The translations under genes were made by a program, and so were the position numbers. From JBQTIQ01 sp052387955 (GTDB lineage Bacteria; Actinomycetota; Acidimicrobiia; Acidimicrobiales; JACDCH01): 64,000 nt of DNA. Positions 1-8,884 of the stretch are shown here, piece after piece. Every line of letters begins with the position of its first letter. The stretch's first letter is position 1. The notes under the pieces are model-generated. The model did no database searches, was not told the origin of the DNA, and saw nothing but the letters and a program-made list of their open reading frames with translations. The stretch spans positions 27,653 to 91,652 of the forward strand of contig JBQTIQ010000040.1 in NCBI GenBank assembly GCA_052387955.1. Reading direction: 5' to 3'.

Positions 1-86
1 TACTCCTGGACGATCTTGATCGACGACGCCAGGATCAGCACGAACACGAAGCCCACCACGAGGATGGCCACTACCGCATTTCCCAC
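1..86 (-). CDS. SPFH/stomatin-like membrane protein, N-terminus only (partial)
   Basis: Only the first 28 codons are inside the window. The GTG start at 86 follows an AGGAGGT ribosome-binding site at 97-91. The visible peptide is one hydrophobic helix followed by SIKIVQEY, the usual opening of stomatin/prohibitin (SPFH) proteins just before their Band 7 domain. SPFH proteins form membrane-associated oligomers, often with an NfeD partner, and an NfeD gene does lie immediately upstream on the same strand. The family call rests on this short segment plus that neighbour. Confidence 0.6.
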   Translation of the reverse strand, partial: MGNAVVAILVVGFVFVLILASSIKIVQE

Positions 87-134
87 CGTTACCTCCTGGT
101 CGCCGCCCGTCGAGGCGTACGCCTCGGCCTATGT

Positions 135-746
135 CTAGACGCCCCAGCCGACGGGCGCGTACAGGGCGACGTCGAGGGTCATGCCCCGGTAACCGAGCAC
201 GCTCACCTCGACGCCGGGCCACAGCGCCGGCGGCCCGCAGGCGTTCCAGAGCGAGCCGTCGACCCGGACGGTGCCGGTGCCGTCCTGCCAGCGGGTGACC
301 GTCCCGGTGCGCCCGACGAGCGCATCCATACCGAGCTGGGGTGGCATGTCGAGCAGGCGAGTAGCCGAGCGGAGCAGGGGCCGGAACCCGATCGGGAGCC
401 CCACGGTGCCGACCACGGCCAGCACGATCGTCGCCGGGTCACCGGCCAGCACGCCGTAACCGCCGCTGCCCAGGCCGAACAGGCCGGCCGCCGCCAGCTG
501 GGCCGACGGCGAGCGGCGCCCGAAGGTGAGCAGCACCGCCCACACGCACACCGCGGCCGCCACCGCCAAGAGCGGCCACCACGGTTCACCGAGCCGGTCG
601 GCGGTGGCCACGGCGAGCGCCGCCAGCGCCAGACCCGACAGCCCCGCCACCCCGAACGTGGGCAGGGCGACCTCGACCAGCAGCAGGGCCGCTGACAGCG
701 TCAGCGCCACCAGCACCAGGGCGGGACCGTCGAGCAGCGCACCCAT
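135..746 (-). CDS. NfeD family membrane protein
   Basis: A 203-residue protein with several hydrophobic helices in the first ~125 residues, then a soluble C-terminal domain containing VGRTGTVTRW and GTVRVDG, typical of the NfeD OB-fold. It lacks the ClpP-like protease domain of long NfeD proteins, so it is the short form. It is co-directional with the SPFH gene at the left edge, the classic NfeD-stomatin pairing thought to organise membrane microdomains. A TACGCT -10 box lies 7 nt before the ATG with no Shine-Dalgarno, suggesting a leaderless mRNA. Confidence 0.8.
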   Translation of the reverse strand: MGALLDGPALVLVALTLSAALLLVEVALPTFGVAGLSGLALAALAVATADRLGEPWWPLLAVAAAVCVWAVLLTFGRRSPSAQLAAAGLFGLGSGGYGVLAGDPATIVLAVVGTVGLPIGFRPLLRSATRLLDMPPQLGMDALVGRTGTVTRWQDGTGTVRVDGSLWNACGPPALWPGVEVSVLGYRGMTLDVALYAPVGWGV

Positions 747-753
747 CGGCGGA

Positions 754-759
754 AGCGTA
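754..759 (-). promoter_or_regulatory. -10 box of the NfeD gene
   Basis: TACGCT on the minus strand, with a 7-nt gap to the ATG at 746. It matches the TANNNT-near-start pattern seen at many genes here. No clear -35 element. Confidence 0.45.
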
Positions 760-794
760 CCGGCGCTGGGGCCCGGCGCCGCCGGGCGCGGCCC

Positions 795-3164
795 TCACCC
801 GCAGCGCTGGGGTGCCGGCACCGCGAAGGTGTTGTTGAGGAAGTACTCGTCGCGCGGGAACACGTCGCGGTTCAGGGCTTCACCGGCGCTGTCGACCGGT
901 TGGCCGCCCACATAGCAGACGGGTTGGGCCGAGGCGTAGAACTCTTCGACGGCTCGGCGTTGGCCGGAGGTGAAGACGTCGGGCCCGACATGGTCCTCGA
1001 GCCGCCGCAGCATCTCCGCCCGGTCGTAGTCGATCGGCTGCTTGCTGGCCAGGAGGAACTGTGAGTTCCCGTAGCTGGGGACGGCGAGCCCGATGACGTG
1101 GGGGAACACCTGGCTGACGCTGTTGAGCACCCGGGGCGTGGCCGCCCACTGGACCATGATCCCGTCCCCTTCGAGCCGGTCGCGTACGAGCTCGTAGAAC
1201 TCGACCGAGTACAGGCTGCCGCTGAAGGCCGACTGGGGCCGCAACACGTCCACCGTCACCGAGTCGAAGCCCTCGTCGGCCGAGAGCAGGAACTCCCGTC
1301 CGTCGTCGATGCGCAGGCGCAGGCGCTCCTCGGCCAGCAGGCGGCGGTGCTCGTCCGACCCGTCCTCGGCCAAGCCCTGGAGCAGGTCGACCTGCCCGCC
1401 GCAGAGTTCGACCGCGTCGACGGTAAGAACCCGTTCGTCGGCGGCGAGGGCGTAGGGAGTGCCTCCCATGCCGAGCCCGACGGCCATGGCGCGACGGGGC
1501 TCGGGATGGGCCAGCGCGGCGGTGAGCCCGACCAGCACGTGGAAGTCGTCCCAGGGATAGCCGTTCTGGCCCGACGCGTTGATGTAGAGGAACCCGTTGA
1601 GGCCTTCGGGCCCGAAGACGCCCTTCTTGATGGCGGTGACGCACGAGCGGTCCTCGGCGAGCTCGAACGAGGCGTCGTCGGGTACGCCGTGGATGAACGC
1701 CCACAGCCCCCGGTTCGACGGGAACGCCACCGCCAACACCACCACCAGGCCCACCGCGCCGACGGCGAGGGTGGCCCGGCGCCGGGGTTCGGCGAACCGC
1801 AGGGCGCAGGCGACACCGGGGACCAACTGGACACCGGCCAGCACCAGCATGGTGCCGGCGGTGCCGAGCCGGTCGATGAGCACGAAGCCGACCAGCAGGA
1901 CACCGAAGACGTTGCCGGCGATGTTGGCCGCCAACAGCGAGCCGGTACGCCGGCCCAACGTCTCGACGCGCTCGGACACCAGCGTCTGGACGAAAGGGAA
2001 CGATGCCCCCATGAGCAGCACCGGGACCGCCATCACCAGCAGGGGCGCGGCCCCGTAGGCGAAGACCAGCTTCACCCCCTCGGCCAGCGTGTCGATCTCG
2101 GAGAACCCGGTGTTGAACCCGTCGCCGCCGAAGTAGCCCCGTAGGACGTCCCGCAGCCCGAGCCGAGGCGCGACCTGGACCAGGACCACCACACCGGCCA
2201 GCGCCGCCACCCCGACCGCGAACTGCAGCCCCAGGAACCAGCGGGCGGCGTCACGGGCCTGCTCGAGCAGCTTCCCGCCGATGGCGGCGCCGATCCCGAA
2301 GCAGGTGAGGTACACGGCGAGCACGTGGGCGAAGCTGTAGGAGTTCGACCGCATGATCGAGTCGATGAGCCGGAAGAACACCAGCTCGAAGCCGAGGGCC
2401 ACGGCCCCGGTGAGGGCGTAGAGGGCGAACCACGGCCCCGCCCGGCCGGCAGCGGCGGGCCCGGTGCGACTGCCCCCGCCGAGCGTCGGCCCGGTGCCCG
2501 CAGGCGCGCTGACGCCAGCCGGCACCTCCGCGCCCTCCGTCGTGGCGGCGTCGGCTCGGCGGGCCACCCGCCACAGGCTCAGCGCCAGCACCGCGGCCAA
2601 CAGGTTGAGCGAGCCGGCCACCCGCACTGCGCCGTTGAAGCCGAGGTTGCCGAGCAGCAACCACCCCGAGACCGCGGCACCGGATGCCGCCCCCAACGTG
2701 TTGACCGCGTAGAGCCGGCCCACCAGCGCCCCGGCATCCTGCACCCGTTCGACCAGGCCCTTGGCCACCAACGGGAGCGACAGGCCCATCAACGTGGTCG
2801 GTACCAACAGCAGGGCGAAGTTGAAGGCGAACTTGGCGCCGGTCGAGGCCAGGTCGGTGGCGACTCGGGCGTAGACGTCGTAGAACAGCCACACGCTGAC
2901 CCAGGCGAACAGCCCGATGGCAGTGTTCGAGCCGGCGAAGGCCAACAGCGAGCGGCGCGGGCCCAAGCGGTCGGCGAGATGGCCGCCGAGGAGGCTGCCG
3001 AGCCCAAGGCCGGCCAGGAAGGCCGACACCACGGTGGTGAACGACACCAGGTCGACACCGGCGTGGACGGAGATGACCCGTTGCCATACCACCTGCAGCG
3101 TCAGGGCCGAGAAACCCGTGATCGCGAACGTGGCGAAGAGGACGAGACGGGCGGCGCGGGTCAT
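795..3164 (-). CDS. Membrane-embedded spermidine synthase-like protein
   Basis: A 789-residue protein. The N-terminal ~530 residues carry about a dozen hydrophobic helices with MFS-like loops such as LADRLGPRR. The C-terminal ~260 residues resemble a spermidine synthase/methyltransferase fold, with AVGLGMGGTPYALA near the cofactor site and a following VTVDVLRPQ strand. Such fusions of a transporter-like region to a spermidine-synthase-like domain are common in actinobacteria, but their substrate is unknown. The start was placed at the ATG at 3164 because the helical region begins directly after it; an in-frame start at 3221 would add 19 charged residues. Polyamine synthase activity should not be assumed. 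Confidence 0.75.
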   Translation of the reverse strand: MTRAARLVLFATFAITGFSALTLQVVWQRVISVHAGVDLVSFTTVVSAFLAGLGLGSLLGGHLADRLGPRRSLLAFAGSNTAIGLFAWVSVWLFYDVYARVATDLASTGAKFAFNFALLLVPTTLMGLSLPLVAKGLVERVQDAGALVGRLYAVNTLGAASGAAVSGWLLLGNLGFNGAVRVAGSLNLLAAVLALSLWRVARRADAATTEGAEVPAGVSAPAGTGPTLGGGSRTGPAAAGRAGPWFALYALTGAVALGFELVFFRLIDSIMRSNSYSFAHVLAVYLTCFGIGAAIGGKLLEQARDAARWFLGLQFAVGVAALAGVVVLVQVAPRLGLRDVLRGYFGGDGFNTGFSEIDTLAEGVKLVFAYGAAPLLVMAVPVLLMGASFPFVQTLVSERVETLGRRTGSLLAANIAGNVFGVLLVGFVLIDRLGTAGTMLVLAGVQLVPGVACALRFAEPRRRATLAVGAVGLVVVLAVAFPSNRGLWAFIHGVPDDASFELAEDRSCVTAIKKGVFGPEGLNGFLYINASGQNGYPWDDFHVLVGLTAALAHPEPRRAMAVGLGMGGTPYALAADERVLTVDAVELCGGQVDLLQGLAEDGSDEHRRLLAEERLRLRIDDGREFLLSADEGFDSVTVDVLRPQSAFSGSLYSVEFYELVRDRLEGDGIMVQWAATPRVLNSVSQVFPHVIGLAVPSYGNSQFLLASKQPIDYDRAEMLRRLEDHVGPDVFTSGQRRAVEEFYASAQPVCYVGGQPVDSAGEALNRDVFPRDEYFLNNTFAVPAPQRCG

Positions 3165-3281
3165 TGACGGCGAATGGGCCCGAGACGAGCGGCTCGGCTC
3201 CCGTTGCCACCACCCTCGCACATACCCGAGCAGGCGCCGGCGCCGGAACGGGCGCCGGGCCGCCGGGGCTCCGGCGCCGGC

Positions 3282-4490
3282 CTATTCAGGCGGGGCCTCA
3301 GGCGGGGCCTCGGTAGCCTTCTCGGCGAAGTGGCGGGAGGTGGCGGCCATGATCGCAGAACCGGCTTCGCCGATGAAGGTCGGACGGTTGGCGGCGGCCC
3401 AGTCCCGCGACGCCACCGCCCGCTCGGCGGAGCCCTGGAAGACGGGGAACACCTCTCGGGCCAGGAGCTCGTAGCTGCGCCGGGTCGGCTCGCGGTCGGC
3501 CCATTCGTGGGCCATCACCAGGAAGGTGCCGAAGCCGCCGGCGGACTGGCCCCACAACCGTTCGACCTGGGCGATGGCGTCGGCCGGCGTGCCGATCACG
3601 GCGAAACCCGATTCGTTCAGGGCCTCCGCCATCCGGGCCGGGTCGTCGGTATCGGGGGCGATGGGGAGCGCCGCCACCCGCTGGAAGTAGTCGACCCACT
3701 GGCGCAGACCGAACTCGACGTCGGTGAAGGCCTGCTGGCGGCTGTCGGCGATGTGGACGGGGCCCACCAACCTCCAGGTGCGACGGTCGACGGTGGTACC
3801 GAACCGGGCGGCGCGGTCCTCGGCGATCTGCCAGTGATAGCCGAGGGCATCGAAGCCCCGCTGGTTGGTTGCCCCCAACGACAACAGGCTGAGCCCGAAC
3901 CGCCCCGCGGCCCGGGCGCCGGTGGGGGAGATCTGGGCCGCCACCGCCACCTCGAAGTGGGGATGGGTGTAGGGCCGGAGCTGGAGGCGGGCGTCGGCCA
4001 GGGTGAACCACTCGGTGGTGACGTTGACCGGTTCGTCGTCGCGCAACAGCGCCAGGATGGCCTCGAGGGACTCCTCCATCCGGCTGCGCTGGGCCGCCAC
4101 CGGGATCCCCATCATGAATGCATCGGAGGGCAGCGCGCCCGGCCCCGCCCCGAACATCACCCGGCCCCGGGTGAGATGGTCGAGCAGCACCATCCGGTCG
4201 GCCACCATCAGCGGGTGGTGGTACGGCAACGACGTGACGCCGGTGCCGAGCCTGATGTGGCGGGTGCGCTGGGCGGCGGCGGCGATGAAGATCTCCGGGC
4301 TGGCGATGATCTCGTAGCCGGCGGAGTGGTGCTCCCCGATCCACGCCTCGTCGAAGCCGAGATCGTCGAGATGGACCAGCAGCTCGAGGTCGCGCTCGAG
4401 CGCCAGGGTCGGGTTCTGCCCCACCGGGTGGAACGGCGCCAGGAAGACCCCGAAGCGCAGCGGCCAGCGGCGCGTCCCCGGCTCAGCCAT
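3282..4490 (-). CDS. LLM-class (luciferase-like) flavin-dependent oxidoreductase
   Basis: A 402-residue protein of the bacterial luciferase-like superfamily, a TIM barrel using FMN or F420. Seen: the N-terminal strand LRFGVFLAPFHP, a WIGEHHSAGYEIIASPEIFIAA segment characteristic of the family, and GTGVTSLPYHHP. Family members are monooxygenases or F420-dependent oxidoreductases; the substrate cannot be read from sequence. The FO synthase gene in this window shows the cell makes F420, so either cofactor is possible. Start chosen at the ATG at 4490, next to the conserved core; an upstream in-frame ATG at 4541 adds 17 residues. Confidence 0.8.
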   Translation of the reverse strand: MAEPGTRRWPLRFGVFLAPFHPVGQNPTLALERDLELLVHLDDLGFDEAWIGEHHSAGYEIIASPEIFIAAAAQRTRHIRLGTGVTSLPYHHPLMVADRMVLLDHLTRGRVMFGAGPGALPSDAFMMGIPVAAQRSRMEESLEAILALLRDDEPVNVTTEWFTLADARLQLRPYTHPHFEVAVAAQISPTGARAAGRFGLSLLSLGATNQRGFDALGYHWQIAEDRAARFGTTVDRRTWRLVGPVHIADSRQQAFTDVEFGLRQWVDYFQRVAALPIAPDTDDPARMAEALNESGFAVIGTPADAIAQVERLWGQSAGGFGTFLVMAHEWADREPTRRSYELLAREVFPVFQGSAERAVASRDWAAANRPTFIGEAGSAIMAATSRHFAEKATEAPPEAPPE

Positions 4491-4570
4491 CCGGGCTGGA
4501 CCAGACGAACGGATCGATTGGGAGGGCGCCGTCGCGGCCACCAGGCCGCCGGCGAGAGCGGGCCATCAGC

Positions 4571-6418
4571 TCAATGGGAGACCGACTTGCGGAACTGGGC
4601 GACCGCGATGAACCCGAAGAAGGCCGTCAGCCCCAGGCACCACGCCACCGCCCCGTAGATGCTCTCGCCGGCGGGTGTACCGATGAACAGGGCCCGGGTG
4701 GCGTCGGTGACGATCGTGATCGGGTTGACCTTGGCGAACGCCTGCAGCCAGCCCGGCATCGAGCCGACAGGCACGAACGCCGACGATGCGAACGACAGGG
4801 GCAGGATGCTCATGAACCCCAGCATCTGGGCCGTCTCCGGCGTCGACGCCACCAGGCCGAAGTAGGCGAACACCCAGGAGAAGGCGTAGCCGAACAGCAA
4901 CAGCAGCAGGAACCCGCCGACCACCTCGAGAGGACTCGACGAGAAGCGGAAACCGACCAGCAGCCCGACCGTGAGCATCACCACGATCGAGAACGAGTTG
5001 GTCACCACGTCGGCCAACGTCCGGGCTGTGAGCAGGGCGGCCCGTGACATGGGCAACGATCGGAACCGGTCCATGAGCCCCTTGCGGAGGTCCTCGGAGA
5101 GCCCCAGGGCGGTGACGAAGCCGCCGAAGGACATCGTCTGCACGATGATGCCCGGCATGAGGAAGTCCTCGTAGTCGATGCCGGTCTCGATGGCACCGCC
5201 GAAGACGTAGACGAAGAGCAGTACGAACATGATCGGCTGCACCGTGTAGGACATCAGCAGTTCGGGAGCCCGAGGGATGCGCAGGAGGCTGCGCCGGGTG
5301 AGCACGAGCGTGTCGGACACGGCGTCGCGGACCGAGCTCCGAGGCCGGGCCTCGGAGGCGGCGGCGGCGAGGTCGTCGTCGGCGTTCTTGGCCAGGGACG
5401 GGCCGACGGGCCGTCCGTCGGCGGCGGCCACCCCTGTCCCGGCTTCCTCGTCCTCGTTCTCGGCCGTGGCCGCGTCCTCGGCGACATGGCCGGTGAGGGC
5501 CATGAACACGTCGTCGAGGGTCGGCCGGCGCAGGCCGATGTCGTCCACGGCCACGCCGACCTCGTGGAGGCGGTGGACGGCTTCGGCGATCGTCCCCCGG
5601 GCCTCGCGCAGGGGGACGTTGATGACCCCGTCCTCGTAGCGGGGTGACCCGTCGGCCATCGGCTCGAGCGCCCGCAGCGCGGCCTCGGACGAGGCCGGGT
5701 CCTCGAGCTTCACCTCCAGGCGCTCACCGCCCACCCGGGCCTTGAGCTCGTCGGGGGTCCCGACGGCGATGACGTCCCCGTGGTCGATGACGGCGACCCG
5801 ATCGGCCAGCAGGTCGGCCTCGTCGAGGTACTGGGTGGTGAGCAGCACGGTGGTGCCCTCGGCCACCCGGTCCTGGATCGTCTCCAGGAGGCCCCGCCGG
5901 CTGCGGGGGTCGAGCCCGCTGGTGGGCTCGTCGAGGAACAGGACGGGCGGCTGGGCCACCAGCGCGGCGGCGAGGTCGAGACGCCGGCGCATACCGCCCG
6001 AATAGGTCCGGACCAGGCGCCCCGAGGGCTCCTCGAGCTCGAAGCGCTCCAGCAGCTGCTGCGCCCACCGGCGGGCCAGGTCCGGGCTCATGTGGTAGAG
6101 CCGGCCCACCATCTCGAGGTTCTCGCGGCCGGTGAGGTTCTCGTCGACGGCCGCGTACTGGCCGGCGAGCCCGATCTGGGACCGGAGCTCATCGGCTTCC
6201 TCGACCACGTCGAACCCGGCCACGTGGGCGGTGCCGCCGTCGGGCGGCATCAGCGTGGTCAGGATCCGCACCACCGTGGTCTTGCCGGCCCCGTTGGGAC
6301 CGAGGAGCCCGAGCACGGTCCCGGCCGGCACCTCGAGATCGATACCGCGTAGGGCGTGGACGTCGCCGTAGGACTTGGTCAGGCCCTTGACGTCGATCGC
6401 GATCGTTCGGTCGGCCAT
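4571..6418 (-). CDS. Fused ABC transporter: ATPase plus ABC-2 permease (DrrA-DrrB type)
   Basis: A 615-residue single-chain ABC exporter half. Residues 1-320 are a DrrA-type ATPase: Walker A GPNGAGKTT at 40-48, signature YSGGMRRR, Walker B LFLDEP, and the C-terminal regulatory extension typical of drug or lipid exporters. After an acidic linker, residues ~365-615 form an ABC-2 permease with about six helices (for example PIMFVLLFVYVFGGAI). In most actinobacteria these are two genes (drrA and drrB); here they are one. The substrate is unknown. A TAGGTT box 7 nt upstream supports the ATG at 6418 over the ATG at 6478. Confidence 0.88.
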   Translation of the reverse strand: MADRTIAIDVKGLTKSYGDVHALRGIDLEVPAGTVLGLLGPNGAGKTTVVRILTTLMPPDGGTAHVAGFDVVEEADELRSQIGLAGQYAAVDENLTGRENLEMVGRLYHMSPDLARRWAQQLLERFELEEPSGRLVRTYSGGMRRRLDLAAALVAQPPVLFLDEPTSGLDPRSRRGLLETIQDRVAEGTTVLLTTQYLDEADLLADRVAVIDHGDVIAVGTPDELKARVGGERLEVKLEDPASSEAALRALEPMADGSPRYEDGVINVPLREARGTIAEAVHRLHEVGVAVDDIGLRRPTLDDVFMALTGHVAEDAATAENEDEEAGTGVAAADGRPVGPSLAKNADDDLAAAASEARPRSSVRDAVSDTLVLTRRSLLRIPRAPELLMSYTVQPIMFVLLFVYVFGGAIETGIDYEDFLMPGIIVQTMSFGGFVTALGLSEDLRKGLMDRFRSLPMSRAALLTARTLADVVTNSFSIVVMLTVGLLVGFRFSSSPLEVVGGFLLLLLFGYAFSWVFAYFGLVASTPETAQMLGFMSILPLSFASSAFVPVGSMPGWLQAFAKVNPITIVTDATRALFIGTPAGESIYGAVAWCLGLTAFFGFIAVAQFRKSVSH

Positions 6419-6425
6419 CGACGCG

Positions 6426-6431
6426 AACCTA
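6426..6431 (-). promoter_or_regulatory. -10 box of the fused ABC exporter
   Basis: TAGGTT on the minus strand, 7 nt from the ATG at 6418. It predicts a leaderless mRNA and fixes the start. Confidence 0.5.
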
Positions 6432-6493
6432 CTGGCCCCACCCGGGCCCGGCGTTGCATTTCGTGACGCGAGCCGCACTGGGGGTAGGGGCGC

Positions 6494-7267
6494 CTACCCC
6501 TCCTCGGCCAGGTCAGGCTGGAGGCCGAGGACCCAGTCGAAGAGGGGCTGGGCCGAGAACCACCCCATGTAATGCGTGCCGACCTGGGACCGCGCCAACC
6601 TGGCGGTCTCGTCGTCGATGATCTTGTAGTCGCCGCCGGCGGCGAGGGCCAGGAGCTGGGCCTGGCACGACCGCTCCAGGGTCACGAACCAGTAGACGGC
6701 CTCGTCGACGGAATGGCCCACGGTGAGCAGGCCGTGGTTGGCCAGGATGCAGGCCTTGCCCTCGCCCAGGGTGTGGGCGATGCGCTTGCCCTCTTCGGGG
6801 TCGAGCACCACGCCGCTGTAGTCGTCGAAGACCTCGTGGTCGTCGTAGAACATGCAGGCGTCCTGGGTGATGGGATCGAGCTTGCGGGCGAAGGCGGAGA
6901 ACGTCTTGCCGTGCACCGAGTGGGCATGGGCGGCGGCGATGACGTCGGGGCGGGCCCGGTGCACCTCGGAGTGGATGGCGAACGCGGCCTGGTTCACGGG
7001 CCAGTCGCCTTCGAGGATGTCGCCGGCATGGTTGAGCAGGAGGAGGTCGCGGGCGCGAATGTGCTTGAAGTTCATGCCGTAGGGATTGACCCAGAAGCGG
7101 TCGGGGTGCCCGGGGTCGCGTACGGTGATGTGGCCGGCGATGCCTTCGTCGAAGCCGAAATGGCCGAAGAGCCGGAACCCGGCGGCCAGCCGGAGCTTGC
7201 GGTGGCGGCGTTCGCCCTCCACCGAGGAGAACGTGGGCGGGCGGTGCGGGGGGCGATCTGACGGCAT
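6494..7267 (-). CDS. Class II aldolase/adducin family protein
   Basis: A 257-residue protein of the class II aldolase fold, which uses a metal ion to cleave or epimerise sugar phosphates and related substrates. Metal-binding segments are visible: AAAHAHSVHG and ILANHGLLTVG. The segment ITVRDPGHPDRFWVNPYG matches the substrate-loop region of this family. The subgroup resembles adducin-like or decarboxylase-like members more than FucA, so the reaction is undecided. A GAGGAG Shine-Dalgarno lies upstream, so this mRNA probably has a leader; TAGAGT further upstream is a possible -10. Confidence 0.82.
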   Translation of the reverse strand: MPSDRPPHRPPTFSSVEGERRHRKLRLAAGFRLFGHFGFDEGIAGHITVRDPGHPDRFWVNPYGMNFKHIRARDLLLLNHAGDILEGDWPVNQAAFAIHSEVHRARPDVIAAAHAHSVHGKTFSAFARKLDPITQDACMFYDDHEVFDDYSGVVLDPEEGKRIAHTLGEGKACILANHGLLTVGHSVDEAVYWFVTLERSCQAQLLALAAGGDYKIIDDETARLARSQVGTHYMGWFSAQPLFDWVLGLQPDLAEEG

Positions 7268-7346
7268 GGCGGGCTCCTCGGGCGCGACCGACCTGGGATC
7301 ACTCTAGAGAACTGCGGACCGAGCCCGGCCGCCAGCAGCCTCCGGC

Positions 7347-7928
7347 TCAGGTGATCCCGAAGGCGGCGCGGACGGCGTCGACGGGCTCGTCGAGCCAGTC
7401 GTCGTAGTGGTCGTCGGTCATGAACGAGCGCGTCGCCATCCTGTCGACGTAGAGGGTCCCGTCGAGATGGTCGACCTCGTGCTGGAGGATGCGGGCGTGC
7501 CAGCCGCGGCACATGTCGTCGTGGTCGTCGCCGTGGATGTCGGTGTAGCGGGCCCTGACCGAGTGCGCCCGCTCCACCAGGCCGCGGTAGCCCTCGACGC
7601 TGAGGCAGCCCTCGAAGAACGTGCGCCGCTCCTCGCCGACGGGTTCGATGACCGGGTTGATCAGCACGTAGGGCTTGATCACCTCTCGTTCGAGCTCGGC
7701 CAGGCGGGCCCGGGAGGTCCCCTCCATGTACTCGGGTAGGTCCTGGACGATCACCACCCGCAGCCCGACCCCGATCTGGGGCGCGGCGAGACCGACGCCG
7801 GGGATCTCCCGCAGGGTCGCCTGCATCGCCTCGAGCAGCTTGCGCGTCCTCGACGACCGGATGGCGCGGGCGCTCAGCGGCTCCGCGGGCCGGCGCAGGA
7901 CCGGGTCGCCGGCCTGGACGATCGCCAT
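7347..7928 (-). CDS. def: Peptide deformylase
   Basis: A 193-residue metalloenzyme removing the N-formyl group from nascent proteins. All three family motifs are present: GVGLAAPQIGV, EGCLSVEG (metal Cys) and HEVDHLDG (HExxH with the catalytic Glu). The start is set at the ATG at 7928, directly after a GAGAGGAGA ribosome-binding site. The reading frame stays open far upstream, but that part is not PDF-like. It is monocistronic by position, divergent from the small zinc-ribbon gene. Confidence 0.95.
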   Translation of the reverse strand: MAIVQAGDPVLRRPAEPLSARAIRSSRTRKLLEAMQATLREIPGVGLAAPQIGVGLRVVIVQDLPEYMEGTSRARLAELEREVIKPYVLINPVIEPVGEERRTFFEGCLSVEGYRGLVERAHSVRARYTDIHGDDHDDMCRGWHARILQHEVDHLDGTLYVDRMATRSFMTDDHYDDWLDEPVDAVRAAFGIT

Positions 7929-8162
7929 GTGCTCTCCTCTCGCTCGCGCAGTCTCCTCCGCCGGGCCTTCGTGCCGGTCCCGGCGGAGGAGACTAGGTGG
8001 CGTCCGGGCCGGTCCGGGCAAGGCACCCCGGGGCGGCCCGGGATCGACAGGACGGGATCGGGGAAGACACCTGCCGATGATCGCTATCGCTCCCAACCTG
8101 TCCTGGGCTTTCGGGCACCGCCCGCCGACCGAGCCGACCACGGCCGGGTGGCCCCGACCCCG

Positions 8163-8522
8163 ATGAAGGACGCCGCCGGGCCGCCGTCCATTGGACGGGG
8201 CATCACCGCCCAGGGCAACGAGACCTTGATCGAGGCTCTGGCCCAACTCGAAGCAGAGGGATTCGATCGCACCTTCATCGTCACCGACGACGGGAAACTG
8301 CGTTGCGGCGAGTGCCGGGCCGAGATCCCTCCGGCGGGCTTCGGCGCCGTCCAGCTGCGACGGATCGAAGGTGCCAGCGACCCGGCCGACGAAGCGGTCG
8401 TCGCCGGCTTGCGGTGCCCGTCGTGCGGATCGCGGGGCACCGTCGTGCTCCGCTTCGGGCCCGAGGCCGAGCCGCAGCACGCCGACGTCCTGCGCCAGGT
8501 CGCCGACGACCGACCGCGCTGA
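8163..8522 (+). CDS. Small zinc-ribbon protein, function unknown
   Basis: A 119-residue protein. The first ~45 residues (ETLIEALAQLEAEGF) look like a small helical or regulatory module. The C-terminal half has two CxxC pairs, CGEC and CPSC, about 45 residues apart, predicting one zinc site. I do not recognise a named family. The ATG at 8163 was chosen because residues upstream look non-coding. It is followed at 50 nt by a small thioredoxin-like gene on the same strand. Confidence 0.6.
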   Translation: MKDAAGPPSIGRGITAQGNETLIEALAQLEAEGFDRTFIVTDDGKLRCGECRAEIPPAGFGAVQLRRIEGASDPADEAVVAGLRCPSCGSRGTVVLRFGPEAEPQHADVLRQVADDRPR

Positions 8523-8572
8523 GGCAGGACCGGGGCGCGCACCGACGGGCGAGGCGGGGCAAACTGGCGACG

Positions 8573-8884
8573 GTGGAACTGACCGTGCTCTACATCGAGG
8601 GCTGCCCGCATCTCGACGTGGCCCGTGCCCGGCTCGCCGAGGCGCTGGTCCGCACCGGTGTCGAGGCGGCGATCGGGGCCCGACTGGTCCGGACCGAGGC
8701 CGAGGCAGTCGGCTTGAGCTTCGCCGGCTCGCCCACGATCCTCGTCGATGGCCGCGACCCGTTCCCAGCCCGGTCGGCCGGGCTCGCCTGCCGCCTCTAC
8801 GCCACCGACGCCGGTCCCGACGGCGCTCCCACCGTGGAAGCGTTGGTCGAAGTCATCCTCGACCGGGCGGCTGCTCCGCGGTAG
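8573..8884 (+). CDS. Small thioredoxin-like protein
   Basis: A 103-residue protein opening with LTVLYIEGCPHLDVAR, the strand-loop-helix of thioredoxin-fold proteins often annotated near alkylmercury lyases and thiol relays. Only one Cys sits in the active loop (GCPH), so it is not a classical CxxC oxidoreductase. Later, FAGSPTILVDGRDPF matches the cis-proline region of the fold. A second Cys occurs in GLACRLY. The GTG start is the first in frame before the core. Its 3' end overlaps the convergent DUF998 gene by 32 nt. Confidence 0.6.
   Translation: MELTVLYIEGCPHLDVARARLAEALVRTGVEAAIGARLVRTEAEAVGLSFAGSPTILVDGRDPFPARSAGLACRLYATDAGPDGAPTVEALVEVILDRAAAPR

Noticed and set aside
1098..2144. Long plus-strand open frame inside the spermidine-synthase-like gene.
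   Set aside because: Composition (Gly, His, Glu, Arg, Gln-rich, no motifs) is typical of antisense frames in ~70% GC DNA; the minus-strand gene is clearly real.
795..3164. Call as a genuine spermidine synthase (speE).
   Set aside because: The domain is fused to many membrane helices and the canonical active-site motifs are not clearly present, so polyamine synthesis is not supported.
7929..8480. Longer peptide deformylase reaching upstream of 7928.
   Set aside because: The extra residues are not PDF-like, overlap the divergent zinc-ribbon gene, and an ATG with a ribosome-binding site lies at 7928.
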